Source: an uncultured Ruminococcus sp. (GTDB taxonomy: Bacteria > Bacillota > Clostridia > Oscillospirales > Ruminococcaceae). From it: a stretch of DNA of 12,322 nt. The translations under genes were made by a program, and so were the position numbers. The notes under the pieces were generated by a model. It worked only from the letters and a program-made list of their open reading frames with translations, ran no database searches and was not told the DNA's origin. Shown here one piece after another: positions 11,996 to 12,322 of this stretch. The stretch lies in assembly GCA_937901485.1 (NCBI GenBank), contig CALGTT010000108.1, positions 1 to 12,322 of the forward strand, read 5' to 3'. Within the stretch, counting starts at the first letter, position 1; each line of letters begins with the position of its first letter.

Positions 11996-12322
11996 TCACG
12001 TTCCCAGCCACATCCTGCGGAATTCACCCGGAGAAGTGCCCTCCACCTTGCGGAAGACGCGGGAGAAATAATTGGCATCGTTCATGCCGCATTCCTGACT
12101 GATGCTCTCAATGGGCATATCCGTAAAGCGCAGGAGCTGCTTTGCGTGGGTGATGCGCACCTGCGTCAGGTAGTTGACAATGGAAACGCCGTACTGCTTT
12201 TTGAAAATGCGCGTCATGTAGAATTTGTTCACATAAAACATCTCTGCGAGTGAATCCAGTGAGATTTTCTCCGGATAATGCTCCTCAAGATACTGCTTGA
12301 TCGGGTTCATATCGCGGATGCT
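11996..12322 (-). CDS. AraC-family transcriptional regulator, C-terminal DNA-binding domain (truncated by window edge)
   Basis: The last 108 codons of a gene whose reading frame stays open to the window edge, so the methionine at 12310 is internal, not the start. The sequence carries both helix-turn-helix motifs of the AraC/XylS domain: KISLDSLAEMFYVNKFYMTR, and later PIESISQECGM with the signature YFSRVFRKVEGTSPGEFRR. It ends 10 residues or fewer after the signature, as usual. The sensor part (sugar-binding, receiver or other) lies outside the window, so the inducer is unknown. In related bacteria such regulators often control carbohydrate genes. No convincing terminator is seen between its stop and the DUF1508 promoter. 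Confidence 0.93.
   Translation of the reverse strand, partial: SIRDMNPIKQYLEEHYPEKISLDSLAEMFYVNKFYMTRIFKKQYGVSIVNYLTQVRITHAKQLLRFTDMPIESISQECGMNDANYFSRVFRKVEGTSPGEFRRMWLGT

Overview
The window looks like a chromosomal segment from a gut or rumen Ruminococcus-type Firmicute. The reasons are mid-GC coding DNA, strong sigma-A-type promoters with Shine-Dalgarno sites, and above all five secreted proteins. Four of these end in a ruminococcal-style dockerin of two F-hand repeats, and the fifth ends in a single such repeat. The species is an inference; no rRNA, tRNA, insertion sequence, integrase or CRISPR was seen.

Layout. The left edge (1-2163) carries two minus-strand genes: the N-terminus of a GH31 alpha-xylosidase/alpha-glucosidase (cut by the window edge) and a MutS-family ATPase without mismatch-recognition domains. 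The centre (about 2250-11384) is a plus-strand block of five exported proteins. Two BspA-type leucine-rich-repeat (LRR_5) dockerin proteins come first (2340-4142, 4506-6083). The second is followed after 63 bp, probably in the same transcript, by a C39-like cysteine peptidase with a degenerate CHAP/NlpC-like second domain and a dockerin (6147-7580). Then come two related LRR proteins (7783-9063, 9189-11384). The last has a threefold 417-bp internal repeat, a Pro/Gln linker and only half a dockerin. The right edge returns to the minus strand: a two-repeat YegP/DUF1508 protein (11445-11825), facing the last LRR gene across a shared bidirectional terminator, and the C-terminal DNA-binding end of an AraC-family regulator (cut by the edge).

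How they may work together. All five central proteins have signal peptides, and the four complete dockerins carry the same predicted cohesin-contact residues (Ala-Ser/Thr in loop 1, Ala-Lys in loop 2). They are therefore likely displayed on one cell-surface scaffoldin, giving a multi-adhesin plus peptidase accessory set rather than a set of glycanases. The LRR gene promoters share an unusual -35 (TTGCMT, usually preceded by AAAACAC), whereas the flanking minus-strand genes use TTGACT. Several promoters carry dyads or 5'-leader hairpins. The flanking GH31 and AraC genes fit a polysaccharide-degrading lifestyle but are not evidently linked to the central block.
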